DNA from: Armatimonadota bacterium
GTDB lineage: Bacteria; Armatimonadota; UBA10988
Reading direction: 5' to 3'
Assembly: GCA_016183835.1 (NCBI GenBank)
Contig: JACPDV010000179.1
Span: forward strand, 1-16,468
DNA length: 16,468 nucleotides
Shown here one piece after another: positions 7,099 to 13,840 of the stretch. Each line of letters opens with the position of its first letter. The first letter of the stretch is position 1. Made by a program: the position numbers and the translations under genes. A model generated the notes under the pieces. That model did no database searches. It worked only from the letters and a program-made list of their open reading frames with translations, and had not been told where the DNA came from.

Positions 7099-7698
7099 AT
7101 GAGCAGCTACCCGCGCAGCGTGGCGCGGCTGATCGATGCGCTGGAGCGGCTCCCGAGCATCGGGCCGAAGTCGGCGCAGCGGCTGGCGCTGTGGCTCCTC
7201 CGCGAGCCGGCCGAGCGGATCCTGCCGCTGGCCGAGGCGCTGGCCGGCGCCGCGGAGAAGGTGCGCTGCTGCGACGTCTGCGGGTTCTTCAGCGAGGACG
7301 GCCCCTGCGCGGTCTGCCGCGATCACGGGCGGCACGCCGACATGCTCTGCGTGGTGGCCGACGCGCGCGACCTGCTGGCCATCGAGGAGACCGCGCACTA
7401 CCGCGGGAAGTATCATGTCTTGCAGGGCGTGCTGTCGCCCATCGACGGGATCGGGCCGGAAGACCTGACCGTCCCGCAGCTTCTGACGCGGGTGGGCGAC
7501 GGCTCGGTGAACGAAGTGATCCTGGCGCTCAATCCCACGCCCGAGGGCGACACCACGGCGGCTTACCTGGCGCGCCTGCTGAAGCAGCGCGGGATCCGGG
7601 TGACCCGGCCGGCGCTCGGGCTGCCGGTGGGCGGCGACCTGGACTACGCCGATCGGGTGACGATCGAGCGCGCGCTCGACGGCCGCGTCGAGCTGTAG
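7099..7698 (+). CDS. recR: Recombination mediator protein RecR
   Basis: At 199 residues it is the standard RecR length. The N-terminal helix-hairpin-helix region ([16 protein letters not shown], about 15-30) is followed by a four-cysteine zinc finger (C58, C61, C70, C73), a Toprim domain (about 81-176, with DLLAIEET and [12 protein letters not shown]) and the C-terminal [14 protein letters not shown] motif. RecR acts with RecO, and RecF in some settings, to load RecA on gapped DNA. The ATG directly abuts the ebfC stop. pdxS begins 16 bases after its stop, indicating one transcript. Confidence 0.97.
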   Translation: MSSYPRSVARLIDALERLPSIGPKSAQRLALWLLREPAERILPLAEALAGAAEKVRCCDVCGFFSEDGPCAVCRDHGRHADMLCVVADARDLLAIEETAHYRGKYHVLQGVLSPIDGIGPEDLTVPQLLTRVGDGSVNEVILALNPTPEGDTTAAYLARLLKQRGIRVTRPALGLPVGGDLDYADRVTIERALDGRVEL

Positions 7699-7714
7699 CG
7701 TTGAGGAGACGACG

Positions 7715-8611
7715 GTGAGCGAGCAGTCCAACGGGACCTATGGCTGGCGGGAGAAGGTCGGCCAGGCACAGATGCTGCGCGGCGGCGTGATCATGGACGT
7801 GGTCACCGCCGAGCATGCGCGCATCGCCGAGGACGCCGGCGCGGTGGCGGTGATGGCGCTCGAGCGCGTGCCCGCCGACATCCGGGCGCACGGCGGCGTG
7901 GCGCGGATGAGCGACCCCGGCCTGATCGAAGAGATCATGCAGGCGGTGAGCATCCCGGTGATGGCCAAGGTGCGCATCGGGCATTTCGCCGAAGCGCAGA
8001 TCCTCCAGACGCTGGGCGTCGACTTCATCGACGAGAGCGAAGTGCTGACGCCGGCGGACGAGTGCTACCACGTGGACAAGCACGCCTTCAAGGTGCCGTT
8101 CGTGTGCGGCTGCCGCGACCTGGGCGAGGCGCTGCGGCGGATCGGCGAGGGCGCGGCGATGATCCGCACGAAGGGCGAGGCGGGGAGCGGCAACGTGGTG
8201 GAGGCGGTGCGCCACATGCGCGCGGTGATGGACGGCATCCGCCGGCTGACCACCCTCCAGCCCGAGCAGCTCATGACCGAGGCGAAGAACCTGGGTGCGC
8301 CGTACGAGATCGTGAAGGAGATCGCGGCGACGGGGCAGTTCCCGGTGCCGAACTTCTCGGCGGGCGGGATCGCCACGCCGGCGGACGCCTCGCTGATGCG
8401 GCAGTTGGGCGCGGAGGCGATCTTCGTCGGCTCGGGGATCTTCAAGTCGGGCGATCCGGCGGCGCGCGCCAAGGCGATCGTGACCGCGAACGCGTTCTTC
8501 GATGATCCCCGCAAAGTGCTGGAAGCCAGCCGGAACCTGGGCGAGGCGATGGTCGGGATCAACATCACGGACATCCCGGCGGAGGAGAGGCTGGCGACGC
8601 GGGGGTGGTAG
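7715..8611 (+). CDS. pdxS: Pyridoxal 5'-phosphate synthase, lyase subunit PdxS
   Basis: The 298-residue TIM-barrel enzyme joins ribose 5-phosphate, glyceraldehyde 3-phosphate and ammonia from PdxT to make PLP. By comparison with Bacillus Pdx1 (D24, K81, K149), the matching residues are D28 (GGVIMD), K85 (AKVRIGH) and K153 ([11 protein letters not shown]). The GTG start has GAGGAG six bases upstream. The protein appears complete and is very GC-rich. Its partner pdxT is normally next to it; here they are separated by four small genes (8613-10057), which is unusual. Confidence 0.97.
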   Translation: MSEQSNGTYGWREKVGQAQMLRGGVIMDVVTAEHARIAEDAGAVAVMALERVPADIRAHGGVARMSDPGLIEEIMQAVSIPVMAKVRIGHFAEAQILQTLGVDFIDESEVLTPADECYHVDKHAFKVPFVCGCRDLGEALRRIGEGAAMIRTKGEAGSGNVVEAVRHMRAVMDGIRRLTTLQPEQLMTEAKNLGAPYEIVKEIAATGQFPVPNFSAGGIATPADASLMRQLGAEAIFVGSGIFKSGDPAARAKAIVTANAFFDDPRKVLEASRNLGEAMVGINITDIPAEERLATRGW

Positions 8612-8612
8612 A

Positions 8613-9002
8613 ATGGAAGAGCAGGAGTTCCGAGTTCGGTGGCCCAGAGGCGCGGAATGGTTCTGGCTCGTCCTTGGCTTGCCGGCGCTGAAGTGGCTGG
8701 GAACTGGCTTCGCTTGGCCCGTGACTACAGCGTGTCTGGCCTTGGTGTTCCGAAAGGAACTGGGCGCCGTCCTGCTCTCGCTGAAGGAATGGGTACACTT
8801 CAGGATCAAGCGCAAGGACTTCGAAGTCCAGCTTGACCGTGTCAACCAGGAGCTGGACCAGGCCGAGCGCAAGGTGGCCCAGGCGGAGCGGCAGTTGCCA
8901 GCTTCGGAGAGCGGGCAGGCCGACGTTGAGGACGAACCCGACGCCGACCAGGACCGGCTCACCGGCGACGAGCCACTGGAGCCACCGCTTGACGCGGGGT
9001 AG
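8613..9002 (+). CDS. Small membrane/coiled-coil protein, module copy 1 (unknown)
   Basis: I do not recognise a family. The 129-residue protein starts MEEQ, has two hydrophobic stretches (about 15-29 and 33-47), then an amphipathic/coiled-coil segment (about 48-95, with LKEW, RVNQELDQAERK) and an acidic Asp/Glu/Pro-rich tail (about 96-129). It probably sits in the membrane by a helical hairpin with the coiled coil in the cytoplasm. ATG 8613 begins one base after the pdxS stop; a longer frame from 8502 lies inside pdxS and is not convincing. A paralogous protein is encoded at 9390-9734: both begin M-x-EQ, have two hydrophobic segments and share a (K/R)EW motif after them. The third-position base use is less GC-rich than in pdxS. 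Confidence 0.8.
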   Translation: MEEQEFRVRWPRGAEWFWLVLGLPALKWLGTGFAWPVTTACLALVFRKELGAVLLSLKEWVHFRIKRKDFEVQLDRVNQELDQAERKVAQAERQLPASESGQADVEDEPDADQDRLTGDEPLEPPLDAG

Positions 9003-9013
9003 TGGAGACTGCA

Positions 9014-9334
9014 ATGAGCGCGCAACCCGGCATTGATCCCAGGCTCGATCAAGTGGAGCAGGAGTTTGCAGCGGTCCATCAGGCGTTGCGGCGGCTCGCG
9101 ACGCTTCACGGTGTGACTGGCAGCCCGGGCGTCCTGAAGATGGCGTACGGGCTGAAGCTCGCGGGCGTGCTCCCGCCGGATGCGTATGACGCGGTGGACC
9201 ATCTGCGTGCAGCCCATGATGTGATGCTCGGCATGGAATGGTATCCTCCTGACGTGCTGAGCCGGTTTGTGGAGTCCTCGCGTCGGGTCAGGCGAGTGCT
9301 GCGCCAACTCATGAATGCTCCGGTTCGGGGCTGA
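9014..9334 (+). CDS. Small all-helical protein, module copy 1 (unknown, HEPN-like resemblance)
   Basis: The 106-residue protein has no recognised family. It looks fully helical and soluble. Landmarks are FAAVHQALRRLATLHGV (18-34), AYGLKLAGVLPPDAYDAVDH (44-63), the motif DHLRAAH (62-68) and a C-terminal helix rich in Arg (SRRVRRVLRQL). The G-x-L-PP, A-V-x-x-L-R pattern recalls DUF4145/HEPN helical proteins, but the Arg-to-His spacing (R-A-A-H) is shorter than the classical RX4-6H, so this is only a hint. ATG 9014 has TGGAG six bases upstream; a GTG in the same frame at 9002 overlaps the stop of the previous gene. It is clearly paralogous to the protein at 9731-10057. Confidence 0.78.
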   Translation: MSAQPGIDPRLDQVEQEFAAVHQALRRLATLHGVTGSPGVLKMAYGLKLAGVLPPDAYDAVDHLRAAHDVMLGMEWYPPDVLSRFVESSRRVRRVLRQLMNAPVRG

Positions 9335-9348
9335 GCGAACGAGCGCCA

Positions 9349-9370
9349 ATGCCGTTTGTCGGAACGGCAT
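9349..9370 (+). other. Hairpin in the gap between module copies
   Basis: ATGCCGTT (9349-9356) pairs with AACGGCAT (9363-9370) around loop TGTCGG. It lies in the 55-base gap between the two copies of the gene pair and has no T-run after it. It may be an mRNA processing or stability element, or a scar of the duplication. Confidence 0.4.
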
Positions 9371-9389
9371 GCAGTGCGGGGGCGGTGGC

Positions 9390-9734
9390 ATGGGAGAGCA
9401 GGGCGAGGTTGAGGTGCGGGCGCCAGACCGGCGGCGTGCGTACAAGATGGTGGCCGGGCTGACGGTGGCCTTGGCTGTCCATTGGCTCTGTGGAACCAGT
9501 TTGGCAGGTTGGCCGTTGATGATCCTGCTGCTCGTCGGCGCGTTCTGGGAGCCGGCATTGGCATTCGCCTGGACTCTTCGCGAGTGGGAGAAGATCGGCA
9601 AGGAAGGGCTGCAGCGCCGACAAGAGCGGGCCGCGGCCGCCGAGGTGCGGGCGGGCCAAGAGGATGTGGAAAGGGCCAGAATGACGGAAGCGGCGCCGGT
9701 TCCGGAGGAGCGAAGCGTGGGAGTGCGACCATGA
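9390..9734 (+). CDS. Small membrane/coiled-coil protein, module copy 2 (unknown)
   Basis: The 114-residue protein starts MGEQ, matching the MEEQ of its paralogue at 8613, which is why ATG 9390 is preferred over in-frame ATGs at 9315 and 9369. Two hydrophobic segments (about 20-36 and 40-56) are followed by WTLREWEKIGKE (61-72) and an Ala/Glu/Arg-rich coiled-coil-like part (about 73-100). Compared with copy 1 the acidic tail is shorter. Function is unknown; a membrane-anchored scaffold for the neighbouring helical protein is one inference. Its TGA overlaps the ATG of the next gene (ATGA at 9731-9734), implying translational coupling. A GC-rich but weak Shine-Dalgarno-like stretch precedes the start. 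Confidence 0.75.
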   Translation: MGEQGEVEVRAPDRRRAYKMVAGLTVALAVHWLCGTSLAGWPLMILLLVGAFWEPALAFAWTLREWEKIGKEGLQRRQERAAAAEVRAGQEDVERARMTEAAPVPEERSVGVRP

Positions 9735-10057
9735 GGGACGATAGCATGGATGCAGTGAGTGACGCCTTCGAGGCAGTAGACCGGGCCGTGCGGTCGCTGG
9801 CTGGCGAGCACGGCATCTCGTCGGAGACCTCTGAGACGCTGTACCGGTTGGCGTACCGTCTAACCATGGACGGCTTCTTGACCAAGCACCATCTGGAGGC
9901 CATCGACCACTTCCGAAGGGCACATTCACTACTCATGGCGCTGGACCGACCGGCTGCCGCCGAAGTGGTGGCTAACTTCATCGCCTTGGCCAGGGACATC
10001 CTCTCATCCCTGAAGCCCAACGTCCCCACGCCTCGACGGCCAGTGCCATCAGGATGA
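9731..10057 (+). CDS. Small all-helical protein, module copy 2 (unknown, HEPN-like resemblance)
   Basis: The 108-residue protein aligns over most of its length with the one at 9014: F-x-AV, A-x-R-x-LA, HG(V/I), then AY-x-L-x(3)-G-x-L, (D/E)A(V/I)DH, and R-x-AH in DHFRRAH (59-65), followed by a C-terminal helix ending LSSL (91-94) and a Pro-rich tail. The start ATG overlaps the previous stop, and GGGAG lies about eight bases upstream. Its own TGA overlaps the pdxT ATG (ATGA at 10054-10057), so it is translationally coupled to pdxT. No known function. The conserved DH-x-R-x-AH between two otherwise diverged copies suggests that this motif matters. Confidence 0.8.
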   Translation: MRDDSMDAVSDAFEAVDRAVRSLAGEHGISSETSETLYRLAYRLTMDGFLTKHHLEAIDHFRRAHSLLMALDRPAAAEVVANFIALARDILSSLKPNVPTPRRPVPSG

Positions 10058-10620
10058 CCATTGGCGTTCTCGCCCTCCAGGGCGACTTTCGTGAGCACCT
10101 CGAAGCCCTCGCCCGCCTCGGCGTGGCGGGCCGCAACGTCCGCACGCCCGAGGACGTGGCCGCCTGCGATGCCCTGATCCTCCCCGGCGGCGAGAGCACC
10201 ACCATCGGCAAGCTGCTCGTCCGCTTCGGCGTGGACGACGCCATCCGCGAGCTCCATGCACAGGGCAAACCGCTCTTCGGCACCTGCGCGGGAGCCATCC
10301 TGCTGTGCCGCGAGGTGCTCGAGGGCGACGTCGACAAGCTCGGTCTGCTCGACGCCCGGATCGCCCGCAACGCCTACGGGCGGCAGATCGACTCCTTCGA
10401 GGCCGACCTCGACATCGCCCCGCTGGAGGGTGGCGCCTACCGGGCGGTGTTCATCCGCGCACCGCGCTTCGCCGCGGTGGGCGACGGCGTCGAGGTCTTG
10501 GCGGCGAACGGCGAGGAGCCGGTGCTGGTGCGGCAGGGAAACCTGGTGGCGGGCACCTTCCACCCCGAGCTGACCAACGACGATCGCGTCCACGCCTGGT
10601 TCTGCAGCCTCGCGGGTTAG
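10054..10620 (+). CDS. pdxT: Pyridoxal 5'-phosphate synthase, glutaminase subunit PdxT
   Basis: The 188-residue class I glutamine amidotransferase releases ammonia from glutamine and passes it to PdxS. The N-terminal IGVLALQGDFREH, the LPGGEST motif (43-49), the nucleophile C78 in FGTCAGA and the H170/E172 pair in GTFHPE complete the triad. The ATG overlaps the TGA of the previous small gene, so the enzyme depends on translation of the inserted module. The 3' end overlaps the end of the convergent phosphatase frame by four bases (10617-10620), leaving no room for a separate terminator. Confidence 0.97.
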   Translation: MTIGVLALQGDFREHLEALARLGVAGRNVRTPEDVAACDALILPGGESTTIGKLLVRFGVDDAIRELHAQGKPLFGTCAGAILLCREVLEGDVDKLGLLDARIARNAYGRQIDSFEADLDIAPLEGGAYRAVFIRAPRFAAVGDGVEVLAANGEEPVLVRQGNLVAGTFHPELTNDDRVHAWFCSLAG

Positions 10621-10841
10621 GCCGGCGCGCGGCGGAGCACCACGCGTTCGATGGCGCCGAACAGCGTGTTGGCCAGGTCCTGCGCCGACTCCGGCGTGGC
10701 CGCGGCGAGCAGATCGGTCAGCCCCTCCGTGCCGAGCATCGTGCCGCGCCGGTCGCCGGCCTCGATCACCCCGTCGCTGTACAGCACCAGGTAGTCATCC
10801 GGCTCGAAGGTCAGCTCGGCGGTCTCGTAGGTCAGGTACTT
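10617..10841 (-). pseudogene. C-terminal part of the PP2C phosphatase beyond an in-frame TAG
   Basis: After the TAG at 10842-10844 the same frame stays open for 74 codons to a TAA at 10619-10617. It encodes the expected end of a SpoIIE/RsbU phosphatase: YLTYETAEL, FEPDDYLVLYSDGVIEA and a final helix. The SDG motif carries a metal-binding Asp of the family. The intact domain therefore spans the stop codon, and this stretch is either lost, reached by readthrough, or wrongly cut by a sequence error. Confidence 0.8.
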
Positions 10842-11918
10842 CTACACGCCGAGCACCACCCCGCGCGGGCTGACCTCCGCCACGCTGGCGGTCTTGGCGG
10901 TGAGGTGGAGCGGCGCGGGATGGCCCGCCCGGGTCAGCCGCAGGCTGCTCCGCTCCGGCTCGATCAGCACGTAGACCATCGAGACGAACATCTCGGGCGG
11001 CAGCTCGTCGTAGAGCAGCCGGCCGAGTTGGGCCATCACCCGGTCGGGCTGCCGGTAGTGCGAGGCGCAGATGCGGAAGGCGTACTTGACCAGCGGGAGG
11101 CGAAGCTGCCCCGGCACGCTCTTGCCCGACACGTCGGCCACACAGACGGCCAGGGCGCCGTCGGAGAAGGTGACCGCATCGTAGTAGTCGCCGCCCACCA
11201 CCACCGCCGCCTGGCGCGTGCGCACGCCGATGTCGATCCCCTCCACCCGCGGAAGGACCGCCGGCTGCACCAGCAACTGGAGTTCCTGCGCCATGTCCAT
11301 CTGCTGCTTGAACTCCGCCACGATGGCACGCTGCTGGTCCGCCGCGGAGCGTTCGGTGCGCCAGGCCTCGGCCAGGTAGGCGCACAGGATGGCCGCCAGG
11401 AAGAGCAGCAGCCCGTGGGGCATCACCAGCTCGCGCAGGTCGGTGAACAGCACGCTGCCCGGCGTGGTCCACTCGGTGGCCGTGAGAACCGCGGCGTAGA
11501 ACACGGTGGCCATCGCGGCGGAGGCCACCGCGCCGGTGAGGTTGAACCAGATCGCGCCGGTGATCACCGTCAGGTAGTAGAGCGGGAACAGCCCGCTGTA
11601 GAGCCCGCCTCCGGCGCCTCCGCCGCCGTAGTAGACCAGGGCGGTGAGGAGCAGGTTGTCGATCACCAACGTGATGGGCCGGTGCCACTCGCCGCGCACG
11701 CCGCGCCATGCCATCAGCAGTGTGACCAGCGCGTAGACGGACGCGAACCCGCCCAGCAGGTAGAACCAGCGGTCGGGATCGGGATGGTCGAGCACCAGCG
11801 CCGGCGCCACCAGCGACATCGTCACCAGCAGCGCGCGGAACATCGCGGCCACGCTGTCCGACTCCTTCAGCGTGTCGCGCTGCGAGCTGTTCGGCCTGCG
11901 GCGCGCCAGCGGTTCCAT
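10842..11918 (-). CDS. Membrane-anchored SpoIIE/RsbU-type PP2C serine phosphatase, ended by an internal TAG
   Basis: As sequenced the product is 358 residues. About six transmembrane segments (25-43, 51-71, 82-97, 106-125, 128-148, 165-184) are followed by a coiled-coil linker (about 186-220) and a PP2C domain with GGDYYD (242-247), VADVSGKSVPG (260-270) and AGHPAP (331-336). Such phosphatases dephosphorylate anti-anti-sigma or similar regulators in partner-switching pathways. ATG 11918 lies two bases after the stop of the upstream gene, with no own ribosome site, so translation is coupled; a longer frame to 12548 is only antisense-like overlap with that gene. The TAG falls just after GVVLGV, before the last metal-binding motif, so the truncated product should be inactive unless the stop is read through or is an error. 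Confidence 0.82.
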   Translation of the reverse strand: MEPLARRRPNSSQRDTLKESDSVAAMFRALLVTMSLVAPALVLDHPDPDRWFYLLGGFASVYALVTLLMAWRGVRGEWHRPITLVIDNLLLTALVYYGGGGAGGGLYSGLFPLYYLTVITGAIWFNLTGAVASAAMATVFYAAVLTATEWTTPGSVLFTDLRELVMPHGLLLFLAAILCAYLAEAWRTERSAADQQRAIVAEFKQQMDMAQELQLLVQPAVLPRVEGIDIGVRTRQAAVVVGGDYYDAVTFSDGALAVCVADVSGKSVPGQLRLPLVKYAFRICASHYRQPDRVMAQLGRLLYDELPPEMFVSMVYVLIEPERSSLRLTRAGHPAPLHLTAKTASVAEVSPRGVVLGV

Positions 11919-11920
11919 GG

Positions 11921-12580
11921 TCAGTGTTTTGGCTTGTCCTTGTCGGCGAAGATGCTGTCGGCCAGGCCGATGTTGACTTTGTAGTCGGTGAACCGGATGG
12001 TCACCTGCACCTTCTCTTCCGGCTGGCCCTCGCGAGCGCGGTGCGTGCCCTCCATCTGCGCCGAGGTCGGCAGGTAGCCGCGCCCTTGCCGCTGGTGGGT
12101 GAAAGTCACGGTGGCCGGTGGACCCTTTGCCGGATAGGTGCGCACCTGCGACACAGTCGCCTGCTCCCGGTCCACCCACAGCAGGTGGTAGCTCACGGGG
12201 CTGTCCTTCGCCTTGGGCGTGAGCTTGAGGCGGCACTGCTCTCGGCCGTTCAGCGCCTCCTCGCCGAGGAGACGCACGGTGTGGTCCTTCAGCATCCGCT
12301 CGAGCAGGTTGCCCACGGCGAGGTTGTAGGTCTTGGGCACCACCGCGAAGTCGCCGTCGAGCGGCTCGGGCTTGAACTTGTCGGGCTTCTTGAAGTACAG
12401 CTTCACCCGGCTGTCCGGCACGCGCACACTGGGGCTGCGCACGCTGAACGTCATGACACAGGTGAAGTCGTTGATGCCGTCGAGCATGTGCTTGTTGCGG
12501 GCCACGATCTGCTCGATGGTCTCCGCGGCCAACGGACAGGTCAGGCAAAGGACCCCCACGACCACCGCGCAGCGTCTCAT
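11921..12580 (-). CDS. Exported LolA-fold (outer-membrane lipoprotein-sorting-like) protein
   Basis: The 219-residue protein has a signal peptide, MRRCAVVVGVLCLTCPLAA, with likely cleavage before ETIEQIV. The mature part shows ARNKHMLDGINDFTCVM, then KLYFKKPDKFKPEPLDG and the ending VNIGLADSIFADK. These are hallmarks of LolA-like half-barrel proteins, which bind lipid or lipoprotein acyl chains in the periplasm. ATG 12580 was chosen for GGAGG five bases upstream and the signal peptide; the frame to 12715 lies inside the previous gene. Its ATG overlaps the stop of the upstream HEAT-repeat gene, and the phosphatase starts two bases after its own stop, so the three form a tight operon. The precise cargo is unknown. 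Confidence 0.82.
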   Translation of the reverse strand: MRRCAVVVGVLCLTCPLAAETIEQIVARNKHMLDGINDFTCVMTFSVRSPSVRVPDSRVKLYFKKPDKFKPEPLDGDFAVVPKTYNLAVGNLLERMLKDHTVRLLGEEALNGREQCRLKLTPKAKDSPVSYHLLWVDREQATVSQVRTYPAKGPPATVTFTHQRQGRGYLPTSAQMEGTHRAREGQPEEKVQVTIRFTDYKVNIGLADSIFADKDKPKH

Positions 12581-13320
12581 GGTGCCTCCTCCTCCTCCGT
12601 GTGCTCCTCCGGCGCGGCTTCGGCCGGCGCGAGCAGCGCAGCCGCCGCCTCCATCGCCGTGCGGACCTCCGGATCGGTCTCGAGCTCCAGGCCGTCGCGG
12701 AGGGCGGGCAGCCACTGGACGTCGCCCAGGCGGGCCAGGACCGCCGCCGCCTCGCGCCGGATGGCGGGCTCGTCGTCGAACAGCCCCACGGTCACCAACT
12801 CGCCATCACCCAGCTCGGCCAGCCCTTGCAGCGCCAGCCGCCTCGCGGCCGGCCCGCCGGTGGTGAACACCCGGCGGAGCAGCGCCGTCTCGCCGGCCGC
12901 TGCCACGCCGCCCAGCACGGTCGCCAGGAGCGCCTCGTCCCGCCCCTGGAGCACGCGCTGCAGCAGCCAGTCGGCCACCGGCGTGCCGACCCAGTCCGGC
13001 GAGCCGAGCCACGCGGCCGCTGCGGCTCGAGCCGGGTGGTCGGCAGCGTCGAACAGGACCGCCAGGACGGATTCCACTTCGCCGCCTGCCGCGGCCAGCG
13101 CCGTCAGCGCAGCCGGCACGCCTTGCGCCAGCGCCGCGCGCACCGGCTCGGCCTCGTCGGTCAGTGCCGTGGCGAGCCGCTCACGATACTCGCTCGTGAC
13201 GCGCGGCAGGATTGCCAGGACAACCTCTACCGCCCCGGCGCGCGTCTCCGGATCGCCCTCGGCGAAGAGCTCGTCGAGCGTCGCCCGGGCCAGACCCGGC
13301 CACAGCCGGCCCAGCGCGCG
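12577..13320 (-). CDS. HEAT-repeat C-terminal half of a frameshifted TPR/HEAT protein
   Basis: This frame encodes about 247 residues of alpha-helical HEAT-like repeats from ALGRLWPGLARATLDEL to the acidic end HTEEEEAP, with repeat units such as DDEPAIRREAAAVLARLGD and DPEVRTAMEAAAALL. It is in the -1 frame relative to the TPR half at 13227-13778. Joining the two at 13320-13322 by adding one base gives a smooth 400-residue protein. Translation from within the open frame above 13320 gives Arg/Gly-rich shadow sequence, so no independent start is likely. The final GAG codons also supply the Shine-Dalgarno site of the next gene. Probably a scaffold protein; partner unknown. Confidence 0.75.
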   Translation of the reverse strand, partial: RALGRLWPGLARATLDELFAEGDPETRAGAVEVVLAILPRVTSEYRERLATALTDEAEPVRAALAQGVPAALTALAAAGGEVESVLAVLFDAADHPARAAAAAWLGSPDWVGTPVADWLLQRVLQGRDEALLATVLGGVAAAGETALLRRVFTTGGPAARRLALQGLAELGDGELVTVGLFDDEPAIRREAAAVLARLGDVQWLPALRDGLELETDPEVRTAMEAAAALLAPAEAAPEEHTEEEEAP

Positions 13321-13778
13321 GGACCGTGGCAGCGGAGCAGCGTGGCAACCGCCTCGGCGTCCGCCTCGCCCGCCTCCAGGCAGGTCAGCGCAGCGTCCAC
13401 GGCGTCGCGCTCGGCGGCCCGCTCGGGGTGCGCCTCGAGCCGTTCGGCCAGCTTTAGCGCGGCGGGCCGGCCGGGCTCGAGGCGGAACGCCTCGGCGGCG
13501 GCGTAGCGCGCCTCGCGCCACCGCCCGGCCAGGGCCAGGCCCGCGCCGAGCTGCTCCCAGAGGCCGGCGGAATCGGGCGAGCGGAGGAGGGCGGCGCCGA
13601 GCACGCTCAGCCCGGCGCCGGTCTGCCCCGCATGTTGCAGGGCGGCCGCCAACCAGCCGGCGGTCTCAGGGTCGCCCGGGTCGTCGGCATGCGCCGCCGC
13701 CAGGGCGCGTGCGGCGCCTGCGTAGCGCCCCGCGCGATAGAGCGCCATCCCTCGGCGGGTTGTGGCGGACGACGGCAT
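13227..13778 (-). CDS. TPR N-terminal half of a frameshifted TPR/HEAT protein
   Basis: ATG 13778 has GGGAG six bases upstream. About 150 genuine residues follow, with tetratricopeptide-like helix pairs: GMALYRAGRYAGAARALAAA (10-29), then DPGDPETAGWLAAAL and LWEQLGAGLALAGRWREA (73-90). After RCHGP (149-153) this frame turns to Trp/Arg-rich shadow sequence and stops at 13227, while the coding signal continues in the other frame. A missing C in the run at 13320-13322 would explain this. It is the first gene of the minus-strand operon, behind a good promoter. No signal peptide is seen, so a cytoplasmic location is likely. Confidence 0.75.
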   Translation of the reverse strand: MPSSATTRRGMALYRAGRYAGAARALAAAHADDPGDPETAGWLAAALQHAGQTGAGLSVLGAALLRSPDSAGLWEQLGAGLALAGRWREARYAAAEAFRLEPGRPAALKLAERLEAHPERAAERDAVDAALTCLEAGEADAEAVATLLRCHGPARWAGCGRVWPGRRSTSSSPRAIRRRAPGR

Positions 13779-13802
13779 CTCCGGCTCCCGACCCGTGAGT
13801 CG

Positions 13803-13831
13803 AGTATACTCCACGCCCGGCCGCCGCTCAA
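13803..13831 (-). promoter_or_regulatory. Sigma70-type promoter of the TPR/HEAT-LolA-phosphatase operon
   Basis: TTGAGC (13831-13826), a 17-base spacer and TATACT (13808-13803) precede the ATG at 13778, with transcription expected near 13796. It starts ten bases after the stop of the upstream GHL10 gene, so the operon need not depend on read-through. Confidence 0.65.
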
Positions 13832-13840
13832 CGCCTGCGC

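Noticed and set aside
7699..7714. PLP or other riboswitch upstream of pdxS
   Set aside because: Only 16 bases separate recR and pdxS, which is too short for a structured leader.
9315..9389. Upstream starts (ATG 9315 or 9369) for the second membrane gene
   Set aside because: Homology with copy 1 begins at M-x-EQ (9390); the ATG at 9315 lies within the previous gene and that at 9369 lies within the hairpin.
7529..9811. A 760-codon minus-strand frame opposite recR, pdxS and the small genes
   Set aside because: The plus-strand genes have catalytic motifs and ribosome sites; this frame has only His/Arg-rich shadow sequence.
10305..11984. A 559-codon plus-strand frame running out of pdxT
   Set aside because: It overlaps pdxT in another frame and then lies antisense to the phosphatase gene; the low-complexity His/Arg/Gly/Val translation has no domain.
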